Shown in pieces: positions 1-11,494 of a stretch of DNA of 64,000 nucleotides. The notes under the pieces were generated by a model, which made no database searches, had not been told where the DNA came from, and was given only the letters and a program-made list of their open reading frames with translations. The DNA lies in NCBI GenBank assembly GCA_021234155.1, contig JAJEKV010000017.1, forward strand, positions 1,968,820 to 2,032,819, written 5' to 3'. The translations under genes and the position numbers were made by a program. This DNA is from Isoetes taiwanensis (taxonomy: Eukaryota > Streptophyta > Lycopodiopsida > Isoetales > Isoetaceae). Each line of letters begins with the position of its first letter. Position 1 is the first letter of the stretch.

Positions 1-385
1 GCGAATCTATGGTTGCAGGGGATCAATCCACCAGTGGGTAGCGTATGACTATGTAAAGAAACGTGCTGCTTTCCCTTCCAACTTGAGGAAACTCAAGGTG
101 TAGAGGCAGGTCTTACAAGTGTAGGACTGGAATGGGCAACTGTTGGTTTGCTAATTATTAATGTCAAAATTTTCGTGTTGTTATTAACTAATTAACCTAG
201 TTCATTATATGGTCGCTTAATGGATGCAAATCAATAAATGGAATGAATGAGGACATGGTAATAGGTAAGGAATGTGGTGACTACGTCATGGCCCGCTATA
301 AGAATCATGGAAGCAAAAATATTATAGAAATCTGTTTTGAAAGTTCAGATAGTTTGATGTTATTTCGATAGACCTAGAGAGTTCA
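1..385. other. No recognisable gene
   Basis: A short frame is open from base 2 to about base 103 on the plus strand (it includes the residues HQWVAYDYVKKRAAFPS) and could be the tail of something that begins before the window. I do not recognise it. The rest is AT-rich with no feature I can support. Confidence 0.3.
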
Positions 386-1588
386 TTGAGTACGAAAATT
401 TTTATGTATTCTCCAGATGAATTACCTCCTAGGGAGCATATATCTAGTCCTCATCATGCTGCTAGTAATGCCAATCGAGAGGAGAGTAGTTTTGAAGCAA
501 TGAGGAAAACTTTAGAATCCTCTATGTTGCAAGCTTTCTTAAGTTTCCAAACAAGCAAACCAACTTACTGATCTAAATCGAGCTGGTGCAGAGCAAATGC
601 AAAAACTGCAAATGCAAATTGAGACACTGTGACAAGAATAAGTTGGAGATCATAAATTTGCAAACTATGTAAAGAGAAAATTTTCTTAATCTTGATTGAA
701 TAAACAGGGAGATGTTGGAGGTCTACAAATAATAAGAACAGATAGTGGGAGAAGCCACCAACGAGAATCCTCTATGCCTCTAAGTGCACTCTAGGCAGAG
801 GAAAAGGAATAAAGAAGATGATATAGCATCATCTATGCCTATGAGCCAAGGGAGGGAAAGTTCTCAGGCACAAAAGAAGTCATCTGCGGTAAAGGAGATT
901 GCCAAGAAATACAAGTTGGAAATATTTGATTGTTTTAATAAGGATAGAGTTAAGATAGAAGCTTGGATTCAGAAGGCTGAAAATTACTTTGTTGCAAGAC
1001 AAGTTCCTAAAGAAGAAAAGGTGGGAGTAGTGGCATTGAGTTTGACTGGAAATGCTTTAATGTGGTGGAATCGTCATAAGATAGCACATAAGGTGACTGA
1101 TGAGGAAGTAGCTTGGGAGACCTTTAAGGAACTCTTCGTAATAAAATATTGCCCACCTTCCTTTCATATCATACAGATGAATAAATTCATGGAGTGTAAA
1201 CAGAAAGGGCAATCATTGGATAACTATATACAAGAATTCTCCACTTTGGAACGACATTATCCAAAGTTAGATTCAAAGTCAAGGAATTATTTCTATTAAG
1301 CAAGCATCATTCTTTAAACGAAGCATTAAAAAAAAATTAGTCTTTAGCTGTAGGAATTAGCTAGTCGCTTCGTGCAAGGACTAGATATGGAGCTTAAAAA
1401 ATTAGTTGGATGTGATCAACTCACCTTCCAAGAAGCGGAGCACAAGGCTCGATATTTCGAGAGTATCCTTAAGTGACATGTAGTGGCAGTATAATATATG
1501 TATTCATACCGTATATTATGCTGGAACGTCACAATAATCCCACTGTCCATTTTGCCAGTGTTTTGGCCACACCCAACAAACTTTACCC
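386..1588 (+). pseudogene. Ty3-type retrotransposon gag remnant
   Basis: The clearest part is the 171-codon frame at 784-1299. It has the signature of the retrotransposon gag family (PF03732 type): an AWIQKAENYF-like stretch, ALSLTGNALMWWNRHK, then WETFKELFVIKYCPP and GQSLDNYIQEFSTLERHYP. This domain builds the capsid of Ty3/gypsy particles. An earlier frame (386-571, with a shift to a glutamine-rich coiled-coil-like stretch near 570-635) probably supplies the N-terminus. After the stop at 1299 the reading resumes in other frames: LEL-type helices at about 1370-1470, then a zinc knuckle at 1544-1588 reading CPFCQCFGHTQQT, whose last cysteine is lost. No protease, reverse transcriptase or LTR follows. 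Several frameshifts and stops make this a dead copy. The family call is firm; the extent of the N-terminus is inference. Confidence 0.8.
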
Positions 1589-2049
1589 CGTGAAGCTCTA
1601 GATATAAGCATTATATGTAGATTTAAATGTTAGATATATCCCTACTATAACATTCTCTAAACTGCAGAACATTTCGGTGCAAATGCAGTCCCAATAACTT
1701 TAAATCTTCAGGGTAAGGGAGTTCTAATGACTTTGTAAATCCAATACATAAGGCTCAACTCCTCTTTATCAAAACTAATAAGCGGGCATATCATTTTTCA
1801 TTTAATTGCTTTGTTTCTCCTCCTCCTCCTCTAGGTTAATGGAACTTATTACCTACAATACAACGAAGAACTCGTAGAAAACTTAAAAGGTGGAGAACAA
1901 CCCATGTAAAGAAATCTCACATGGGAACATCATGTAAGATTTTACTTTTAGCTGCAACATCTCGATTAAGAACACCACCAAGAAAATTCTGGACAAATCA
2001 CTCAATGGAATAATATTGACAATCGTGCATGGAATTTCCTTCCATCGTT
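1589..2049. other. No recognisable gene
   Basis: No frame, repeat or signal I can name. It lies between the gag remnant and the Harbinger transposase and is probably decayed transposon sequence. A short CTC-type run lies near 1817-1833. Confidence 0.3.
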
Positions 2050-3106
2050 CGAAGATGGTATGTAGGATTAGTTCTACAGAATGAAGAGAGGGTCATTTGA
2101 GAAACTAGTTGGTCTGGTTGTACCATACCTTATTAGACCAGGCCAGAAAATCAAACCTCTTGTAGTCCCTCGGATTGATGTAGCTATGGTTCTCTATTTT
2201 CTTGCTCAGTGAGATGCCTTTGCATGTTGGCCAAAGATTTTATGTTGGAATAGCCATTGTCCAGATATATACTAAGAAGGTGACATTATCTTTGGCTTCT
2301 AAGAACATGCTTTACAAGAAATTCATTGCCTTTCCTTGGGCCAGAGACTGATTGTCATCGTAAAGGAATTTGAAGATGCCACAGGTTTGCCTCATATTTT
2401 TGGTGTTGTTGATGGTTCTCACATAGTCTTGTACAGGTTACCATGGACGAAAAACAAAGGGGATGACTACTACAGTAGATATAAGAGGCATTCTTGTCTG
2501 ATGCAAGTTATATTAACACGTTCTCGAATGTTTATTTAACGTTTTCGTTAGTAGAGAGGATTTGTATACGATTTCAATCAGTTTAAGGAGAGTATGTTGT
2601 AAAGAAGCTTGCAACAAAGCAGATTCTGCAGCAACCTGTTATCCACATGAATGGCAAAAAAATTAACCCCGGGGGAGGGGGGGATCCTTGATGCAGATGT
2701 GACAGTCAACATTCCACTAATGCTATTAGGTGATTCAACATATCGGAGTAGAAGGTTTTCATGAAGATCTTTCTAGATGGTACTGGGTCTTTTGGCACGT
2801 TTAACAAGAGGATTTGCAAGGGCAGAGTATGTGTAGAGAATGGTTTCGGGGTTGTGAAAGAGAAATTCAGAATCCTTACGGCTTTGCTTATTCATGTTGG
2901 CAGGGCAGCCAAGATCATTCATGCCACATGTATTCTATAGAACTTCTGCATAATGGAGGATTTGAAAATGGAGATGTTGTCCTTGGAAGCTAACTTGCCA
3001 GACACAAACTATTATGAGCCTAAAGAAATGAAGAAGACAATGAAGAAGGAAGAAGACTTGATCAAAATGTTATCTACCAAAACAGAGATGGCAGAAATAT
3101 AGTTTG
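2050..3106 (+). pseudogene. PIF/Harbinger (HARBI1-like) DDE transposase remnant
   Basis: Pieces in several frames together give the order expected of the DDE_Tnp_4 nuclease family, which cuts and pastes PIF/Harbinger elements. First, near 2090-2210, comes RGSFEKLVGLVVPYLI followed by VPRIDVAMVLYFLA, the usual helical lead-in. At 2336-2539 comes GLPHIFGVVDGSHI, containing the first catalytic Asp, then DDYYSRYKRHSCLMQVI. Near 2690-2760 comes MLLGDSTYRSRRF with the second Asp. Near 2790-2960 comes VCVENGFGVVKEKFRIL with the catalytic Glu, then an ILxNFCIMED end where the usual His codon is a stop. All three acidic residues remain visible, but at least three frameshifts or stops separate them and a G-rich run sits at 2669-2683. 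The protein is dead. A Myb/SANT-like fragment of the sort encoded by the second Harbinger gene lies 4.3 kb away. Confidence 0.85.
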
Positions 3107-6100
3107 ATCATTATTCTAATGTTTTTAGATTCCAAAAATTTGAGATCACATATTTTGATTCGTTCATTCAACTTGATTCATTCATTGTATGGCTTTGAAA
3201 TGTCAAATTGCACAAAATTATTTGATTCTTAACCATTTGTATTCAATTATAAGTGTTTTCCACTTGTGGAAAATTTGCCTTGATGCATGTCAATCTCAGA
3301 TCCAACTATTTGGATTTTTTTTGTGAAATTTTTGTGCAAGTAGATATAGATGATTGGCTGAAATTGCATGTGAAAACTTTATTCAAGTCAGATAAATATT
3401 TTTGGAGATACAAGCATTTGAATGAAAGCCAAATTTTGATCAATGGAGGCCAACTCTATTGGCTACAGAATGTTCACTTCTAGTAGTTGAGTATGACAAT
3501 GAAATCGATTATATATCAAATACATAAGAGTGTGAATTGTTGTATATTGTGAATCACCAATAGTAAGACTGAAGATTCAATCAAAGCAAAAACCTGGGTG
3601 ACAAAAAACAGATAGTTCTTAAAAAATAACAATAGACATAAAATAGAAGTTGAATAGCAACAGTTTATTCATATGATTGAATTGGGTTACAAACAATACA
3701 GCACTGTTATCTGCTATATCAATACTTTTGTGTCAATACTGCTTTGTGTTATCTGATGTGTGAAAGATCTAACACTGTTCTAAACCACAAAAGCTCCATA
3801 AATCTTTGAGATATTTCCATAACATTTCTAAGAAATCACTTGGAAGGTAAAACTTGACTCAAGCTTGCTTACAGAAAACCTGAATCGACATAAAAACCTG
3901 TAACAAGGATATTTAACAAGCCATTAGGCAAAAAACAAGAGTTAAGTGAGTTAAGAGTACATATATAAGCAAAACTTTCATATATGAACAAGTCATACGG
4001 TCATAAAAAGACCATATTCTGCTGGTCTGATTCCTGGAAGCCGATGCGTAGTTTCGTATCATAAGTTTACACAAAAACACACACACACACCCTAAATCCT
4101 CTTAATTAGCCGATTAGAACACTACTTGCAGACATGAAAGAGTCAAGAGTCAGGCAAGGCAGTTCTCACAAGAAATAATTGGGATTTTAACCTTCTAAAG
4201 GCACCATCTGCCATGATGCTTAACATGCACGCACTCCACATAAATTTTCTGTCAGAAAGGTGTTTGTTCCGTCAACCACTAATTCTGGCTTAACATAGAT
4301 GTTGTCGATGGAGAACTAGTCGAGAATCACCCTTTGGCTCATACTAACATGGAAACTCCTATGCTAAAGCTCTTGAACCTCGATAGACTCCACACTTATG
4401 GAGCTTGAAGCATAAGATGCAGCAATTGCCATAACCGAAGAATCAAAAGAAGAGCTTGAAGAGATCACAAGGAAATGGTATTAGACTAAATGTCGACAAG
4501 GGCATGAAACTGAAACCAATAACTAATGGGCAATGCTAAGGTGAAGAGGTAGTGGCCAACTAGTTTTGGAAATACGCAACTAAATTGCTCCTCTATATTC
4601 AGTATACAATTAGAGAAAAAGGATCCAGTAAAATCCTTGTATGTTGGAGTGCTCACATATAAGAAACAACACTCAAGTTTACAATTTTGCAAGCACAAAT
4701 CAGCAACCTACGCATGGATTATTGCAACGGCATTTTCAATACACTGTCCCTATATATCAGATCTTAAATGTTCATCACAATTCAATACTTTATGTGTATT
4801 CTAGAAAAGAACAAGATAACTTGTAACCAATAGTCAATAAAGACTCCATGCTTCTATTTTCTCATAGGTAAAACCTCACCTTTATTAGCCTTTGAATTTT
4901 GAACTGTGCATTCACATTTAAATACTTATCAATTTATGCTTCTTAACAGATTCTTCCTGCATGAAATCAAACTTTCTTTTTTCATGCTCTCCAAAACTAG
5001 TAGCCATATTTGAAATTTCAGTTACTATATCTTCATCTATGTGCATCCGAGACCCCTTTTTGGATGTTGGCTTATGACTAACTTCAGGTTAATTACATGC
5101 AGTTCACCTAGGACTGTTACCAAAAGGGTTATAAGAACTTGGAGTATTCTTACTTGAATATGTAGCATAATAACAGGGGTTTTTTTTTGTGTTTTTGTAC
5201 GCTTTTCACAAAGGTTTTCCTAAGATTTCATGGCGTATTTGAATGGATGTACTAATGCGTACATCTAGAGTGCACCATTTCTTAGTCGTTGATTTAGCCT
5301 TTTTTTTTCAATGGTCCAATATCCAAGGGCTCACAACAAAAGCCCTCTTCCTCGTGGATAGCATTTTAGCGTTTCATTCCTTCTTCGATTCTATTTTCTT
5401 TTTGGAGGGATCGGAAGGTGAAGGCAAAGGGTGAAGGCAAAGGATGAACTCCTTAGTCGGACGAGAGGTTGGGTGTTAGACAAAATAGTTTAAAAAAGGA
5501 CGAGCCATCTGCTCCAATAAAAAACAGGGAAGCAGCTCAAAAGCTTGTTGAAGTTTTGGTGGACGTGAAGCAAAGTGGCAGTGAGGTGAAGGCTAAGAGC
5601 TTAATCGGACGAACTTCACCATCCTGAATCGGTGCAGCAACAAGACCGATTTAGAGTTTTAGATGCTGGCGCTCTTGGTAAAGGTCGGTCACCCAAAGCC
5701 TTCAAAAATTCTTTTGAGCAAAATCCCCTTTTCAAAAAAGCCGTCTTCCATTTTGTTCTTGGCAAATCCGGTCTTCTCTTTTGATTTTTAGCTTGTTAGG
5801 AAATGGTTTCTTGGCTTGCAGGAAAGCAAACAGGGATGTTAAAGCCATGATTAGCCCCAAATCGGGAAGAGAAGCCGGATCTTGGCATGTTGAAGATTTA
5901 GAGATGAGATTGGGGTGTCATTTCTAGTAGAGAAGCGATCGGGGCTGAGAGCTCGCCTTTGCTCTGTTCAACCCAAATCATGGGGTCACGGATCATGTGG
6001 GCGAAAGGGCATTTTGATTTTCGAGATCCGGCAAGAATTGGTTAATCTGTTCTTTGCATTATTTTTTTGTTCAATTATCCGGATTGTACCCACCGGAGTA

Positions 6101-6138
6101 GTCATCACGGGAAGCAATATGCTAATGTCGTCCGGATC
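3107..6138. other. Long stretch without a recognisable gene
   Basis: Short open frames occur on both strands but none has a recognisable motif or a run of coding-like composition. A small (CA)n run lies at about 4076-4091 and homopolymer T runs at about 5180-5188 and 5301-5309. I can support no gene here. Confidence 0.4.
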
Positions 6139-6380
6139 GCTAAGGTATTATCGGCATACTAGCAAACAAGTTGTCTTTTTGTCTCTACTCACATTATATC
6201 TTGATGACTTCATCCCCCGCCATGTAATGAAAAAGGACATATTTTGTCAATCGATTTGACAGAAGATTTTGTCCACTATCTGTAACTTCCTACACAAGTT
6301 TAAACCTCTTATTTTGCAGTGTCCATATTATATTTGCATTGCAATATATAATATTGCATATGCTCAAATCCAGTACCATA
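6139..6380 (+). repeat. Direct repeat, copy 1 (about 240 bp)
   Basis: This block is about 90 percent identical to 6528-6767 by eye, running from GCTAAGGTATTAT to CCAGTACCATA in both. The copies are about 150 bp apart, so this is a local duplication. No coding content is recognised. Confidence 0.9.
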
Positions 6381-6527
6381 CAGGCCCGTACCATCGTGGT
6401 TCATCTTCAATCTGGCTTCATCCGGTGCACGCTTTATTCACCCAGTAGATTTTTAGTTCCAGAGAATATTGTGGCCAATATATTCCAATAGCTCTTTTTT
6501 GTACTATTTTTCCTCGCATCCCGATCT

Positions 6528-6767
6528 GCTAAGGTATTATCAGCATACTAGCAAACAGTTGTCTTTTTGTCTCTACTCTTGTTATATCTTGATGACTTCA
6601 TCCCTGCCATGTAATGAAAAATGACATATTTTGTCGTTCGATTTGACAGAAGATTTTGTCCACTATCTCTAACTTCCTACACAAGTTTAAACCTCTGATT
6701 TTGCAGTGTTCATATTATATTTGCATTGCAATATATAATATTGCATATGCTCAAATCCAGTACCATA
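6528..6767 (+). repeat. Direct repeat, copy 2 (about 240 bp)
   Basis: Second copy of the block at 6139-6380, with scattered substitutions and one-base indels. The two share the same ends, which suggests one duplication event and not two independent insertions. Confidence 0.9.
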
Positions 6768-6787
6768 AACGAGAACAGAAATTTTAG

Positions 6788-6975
6788 GCCCGAAGGGCAA
6801 AAAAATTTTCGATATAACAACCAACACATAGCTATCATTAACATTATTAACATAAACACATAACACATATTGCTACATGTTTTACGTCTGCTTTTTTTTT
6901 ATAGCCCGAAGGGCTAAAAAATTTTTTTAGTATAATAACCAACACATAACTACCATTGACATTAATAAATATAAC
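6788..6975 (+). repeat. Two related 70-bp blocks beginning GCCCGAAGGGC
   Basis: One block is at about 6788-6855 and the other at about 6904-6975. Both read GCCCGAAGGGC, an A-rich/T-rich run, then a CAACACATA-type stretch. The second block runs into the left arm of the inverted-repeat element that begins at 6940, so an older partial copy of that element's border seems to lie beside it. Confidence 0.7.
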
Positions 6976-7388
6976 CATTGGATCCAACACATTTAAATTA
7001 AAATCCCCTTAAACCCCCTTTGGTTTGGGTGCATATTCACACGGGGGTGACGTAGGGCAAAATGAGAGCCCTCATAATTGTATTTTTGGATGTAACAAAT
7101 CAACACCATATAGTATTCCTAGGTTGAAATCTTATAGTATTTTCAAGAATCTTATTATACAAGTTATAGCAAATCTTGTACTTGCATACCCCACAAATGA
7201 GGAACTTTTACGTGCGGTGTAGATTATGGAATAAGGGGCGAATATGCCAATCCGGCGAAACTCGATGTCCCGAGTCACCCCCTCGTGTGAATATGCACCC
7301 AAACCAAAGGGGGTTTAAGGGGGATTTTAATTTAAATGTGTTGGATCCAATGGTTATATTTATTAATGTCAATGGTAGTTATGTGTTG
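6940..7388. mobile_element. Foldback/MITE-like element with 112-bp inverted arms
   Basis: The left arm (6940-7051) and right arm (7274-7388) are near-perfect reverse complements: from the left end CAACACATAACTACCATTG through TTTGGTTTGGGTGCATATTC to GGGTGAC, with only a few differences. They enclose a 222-bp centre that has no recognised coding sequence. The shape fits a non-autonomous DNA element of foldback or MITE type. A clear target-site duplication was not found. The right end abuts the 3' side of the minus-strand Myb/SANT-like fragment. Confidence 0.75.
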
Positions 7389-8006
7389 TCTTGACCATTT
7401 GAGTTCTCTTTGTTGCTGTTTCTTTCATTAACCACAATGCGAACAGGAGCATCATCTACAAGATTTATGAACTCTTTTTCCTTAAAAGCTGCATTTATTT
7501 CAATTATCTCATAAAATGCCTCAAACATATATGTGTTCGGGTACATTCTAGCATTCTCAAATGCCTTTGGTCCAAACTCACCACCATCTCCTGCACCAGG
7601 TATGTCCCTTTCATTAATACTTAAATTTTTCCATTAGAGGCTTCACAACTTGTTTTTTTGGATGCTTCTTTCTCATCCTTGAATTTTATGTGGAATTTAT
7701 CCCATTTATTTCTCAACTGCCGCAGTTCTTCTAGATAATGTACTGTGACTTGTAATTTCAGCATAATCTCTCTCCATTGGCTTGAAGAGAGATTAATACT
7801 TCCATTATTATGCATCTTGTATCCTTTCATGAGTGCAAGCATGGTCAAAATTGCATTATCTTACCAATCCACAGGGTTTTTTCTCTTCTTGACCCGGTTA
7901 AGGACAACCGAACTACTTTGGCGCACAACTATATTTAATTCATTCGGAAGAGGCGTGGATTGGAACTTATGTCTTCAGGCATCCTCTTGGTTCTCCTTGG
8001 AGCCAT
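7389..8006 (-). pseudogene. Myb/SANT-like DNA-binding protein fragment (Harbinger ORF2 type)
   Basis: Read on the minus strand, a frame could begin at 8006 (MAPRRTKRMPED). After frame changes it gives a trihelix-like domain: DW-stop-DNAILTMLALMKGY, then SSSQWREIMLKLQ, then LRQLRNKWDKFHIKFKD. This spacing of tryptophans and the Q-L-RNKWDKF ending are typical of Myb/SANT-like domains (PF12776 type) in the second protein of PIF/Harbinger elements, where it binds DNA and helps bring in the transposase. Further left (7610 to 7389) a continuing frame reads GEFGPKAFENARMYPNTYMFEAFYE before the inverted-repeat element interrupts. The stops and frame changes make it inactive. The domain call is by pattern only; a host trihelix gene is the alternative. 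Confidence 0.6.
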
Positions 8007-10255
8007 TTTTTCGCTTTTAGGGAGGACGAAGAGTTTTGCAGCAATTGGCAAAGTGGCCATTGTCATGATCTTCAACCTAATTTATGAAGAATCAATGGAA
8101 AAACTTGGCCGAAAAGAAAGTGGATTTAATTCGGTAATTCAACAAATTCACTTAAAGAAATGCAACAAAAGCTCACAGGATTGCCAATGGACCCGAATAC
8201 GATGCTTGGAGGAAGAATTAGATCTGCAATTCTTGGAGTCCACTCACCTTGAACAAGGACCAGAATTAAGATCGAAAATCTCGGCCTCCAAATTATTTTT
8301 ACTGATCGTTACCCCCTAACGGCCCAAGCAGTAATGGAGATGCCCCTAGCATCAGTTAGGGGCGAATTGTCTCTTAATGTGTTGCATAACTCCCATTATC
8401 TCTCCTTCCATTTTGCTCGCACATGATCTCTCATTATCTCTCACCAATCATATGACCACCCCTTCTCTCTCTCCCTCTCCCTCTCTCCCTCCATGCCTTC
8501 TCCCGCTATGTCTCTCAAAATCTTTCTATATTTTGAGGTTGGATCAAGTATAATATTGATTGAGAGCTTGATGGTGAAATGGTAGACATATGAGATACAA
8601 ATATATGTTTCCAAAACAAAGCATTTGGATCATGAGCGTCTGAGGCTCCTAGACAAATTTGTTTCAATATGATATGATGATAATACCACTAGAAAGGCCA
8701 AAGGAGACAAAATATTTTCGTGAAATAGTATTGAAGGAATGCCTTGAAGGATCAGAAGGTCGTCGGGGTATATTCAAAACCCTTATTAGGTAGCTAGACA
8801 TTTCTACTGAGTTGTCAGAGGACAAAGAATTTACATGCTCATGGCATTGTGTGTACCTGAAAGACTAGATACAAACATAGAGTCCATGCATTTACTCAGT
8901 GTTGGTTTGCTCGAGCAGGATGGGTGCTCTAGTGAGGATCCAGCAAATGACTTCTTCAATGAAGTTATGTATATGCAGCTCCATGGTGCTATGACAACTA
9001 CTAAAGTTGATTTGATGAAGCCAAATCGTCCACGCCAATTACTTGTTCATTGGAAAGATCTCGAGTGCCACCTTTAAGCGCTTCACCATGGCAGATATCT
9101 TAGAGAGTCTTCCTTTTAGTTCAAGAAGACTTGACACTTTTTCAGCTTTCAATGAAAAGAGGAATTATCTAAAGTCTAAAAACATGATCCAATAGTAAAT
9201 GGGTTGTACTTGATAAATGACCTATAGATTCATGGCTTGGTTACACATAGTAGTTTTTTAAGGCTTCATGCCTTTCGGTTGTCTTTCTTTAATTAGTTGG
9301 CATGTATAACTCTATTTTGTTTTGTTTTATTTGGAATGGGCTTTTGCCCTACTTCTGAGATGGGGCTTTGTCCCCTTGCTTCCTTTGGCCTTCAAGACCT
9401 TGTTCATTGTACCGTCCCATGGCCTTTGGTGATCTTGGTGGACATTAAATGTTTTATCTAGCTATCTATCTAATAGTCTTAGAATAAAAATGTAGTTTCT
9501 ATAGTCTTCTTCCTTAGACGGATGGGAAAACCAATGTAGCTCATAGAACACTAATGTTTATGTTGAAGAGTTGCTATTATGAGCACGTGGGAGAATGGGA
9601 GAATTAAATATTCACTCTGGATCTATCTGGATGAGTAGATCGATGCCTCTTGGTGAACAGCTATGGATCCTAGGAAACCCAGCCCTGGGAAGTGTCTTTG
9701 CGCTCCAGGAGACATTACCTAGCCAATGGACAATACACTAGCCTAACAATATTATATCTCTAGGAAACATAGTATTAGCAGGTATTTGCCCTAATACGTC
9801 GTAATCCGAATCATACGTTGTTCTTTATACATCACCTTTTGGCCAAAACGTGATGGGATAAAAGGCATAAAGGCAAAGGCCAAAATGGAGCTAGATTTCT
9901 ATACAATGAAAAGTCTCCCATTGGAAAGGGGTAGTAAAATTGATAGCAGTTCTTGGACTTTCTCTAAGCTAGCTGTGAGCTTGTAGGTGGTTCACTGGTA
10001 AATTTAAGCAAGTTCCTTTGCAATTTATTCTTCCAATCGAATTCAATCCATCCTTTCCTATACATGCCCTATGCCATACAAAAATGGAAATAGACCTACC
10101 AATTGCTTCCTGAATGTAAAGAACTGCTTTCAATCATGATGATGTTGAAAGTAAACAAAACCCATGGACTGTACAAATGTATCCATCATGTATAGACTCC
10201 CATAGTCAAAAGTAAACTGAATCTACGTCATTTGTAGACTCTCATAGTTTCCACT
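8007..10255. other. No recognisable gene; pyrimidine-rich microsatellite
   Basis: A CTCTCCCT-type run lies at about 8462-8495. A frame at 8835-9077 is open for 80 codons but has no motif I know. The stretch around 9330-9460 (GGCTTTTGCCC, GGGGCTTTGTCCCC) reads like the untranslated tail of a degenerate retroelement, but I cannot prove it. Confidence 0.35.
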
Positions 10256-10500
10256 ACACAGGTCCCAACGCGCAGGTGTCTCATAGCGTTAGGGGATTTC
10301 TAGCAAAGGACCCAAGTTCAAATCCAAGATTCTGTATTGAGCTACTAGGTGACCAAGACCAACGTTGGGAGAACTCTAGGGTATAGAAGGTGGTTGTGGC
10401 ATGTAAGGCTTTTCTGATTGGAAAGTGGAGATTTTTTGTTGAGCTAGTGCATGGCAAGAAGGTTTCCAAAAGATTTTCATGTACTTGTCTATAAGGACAA
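10256..10500 (+). mobile_element. Possible tRNA-derived SINE
   Basis: A pair of motifs resembles the internal RNA polymerase III promoter of tRNA-derived SINEs: TAGCGTTAGGGG at 10284-10295 (A-box like) and AAGTTCAAATCC at 10314-10325 (B-box like). The spacing is shorter than in a tRNA. The next 170 bp have no coding content. The call is weak: no poly(A) tail or target-site duplication was seen. Confidence 0.35.
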
Positions 10501-11494
10501 TACAAATTTCCAATTGGAAATTTGAAATATAATTTTTCTTTGGAAACTTAAAATATTTGAATGTTTAGAGGAACATTAGGAGATTTTCTTGTAGGGTCAA
10601 AAAGTTTTCCAACACTGCCGAAGACTATTAGCTTAATTTAACATTTCTGAAATTAATATTCTGTGGCTTTTACAGAAACAAAAAGGACATTAAAAGACCT
10701 CGTCTTTTCTAAATTTTTCCTAATAATTAGACATAGCTACTTGAAAAGACTTTCAACCAAGTTCAATCTCCTTTCAATTGGTTGATTCAAGATGAGGATT
10801 TAGAATGAACGTCAAATTTATTTCATTCGCGTAAGATGTTCCCTACAATATTAATCAATTTCATTTCATTGCTCAAATCACGCCCAAAGATCGAACAGGG
10901 CCCTGACATTACTACAAATTTATAGCAATTTAAACATGATAGTTTGTGCCTCGACATTCATAGAGCAACTTTCAGCTTGAAGAAACACTTGCTTTAAAAC
11001 ATGTGGCGTATCTGAGAAAATAAAAGCTTGCTTTCCATTCATAACAACAGCAGAGGACATGAGTTCTAGATTGTAAAGTTGGTATTTAAAACGTAACCAC
11101 CTGATTCCGAAGCAAGAACTTTCAAAGGAATTTTTCAAAAAGACATGAAGAAACACTAACACAGCTCTACAAAATGCTAGTGCTTTGAATAATGTCACCT
11201 CCTGAAGCATGCAATACTGTTAGAAGCACGCCAAGAGATGAATAAAAGAATCTCAGTTCCACCTCATAATGTGTACACTGTTGAAGATCCTACATGCATA
11301 ACATTATACATATCAAGACAGAATTTACAGAATCTAGAAGCCATGAATAAAGTAGAAAGTAACATCAGAATTTCAACAAGAGACTAATAATAAAATTGAT
11401 TAAAAAATGAACGTGCTATGCCAAAGCTTTGAACTTTGTTACAGGGACTCTAAAAAACCCCTGCTATTATCTATACCTGCACAGCAAAAAATCG
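10501..11494 (-). other. 3' flank of the casein kinase II beta gene
   Basis: This stretch contains the 3' untranslated region of the minus-strand casein kinase gene, whose stop codon is at 11495-11497. No other gene is recognised. The frame at 10920-11210 on the minus strand (96 codons) has no known motif and may be untranslated or spliced 3' sequence. Confidence 0.4.
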
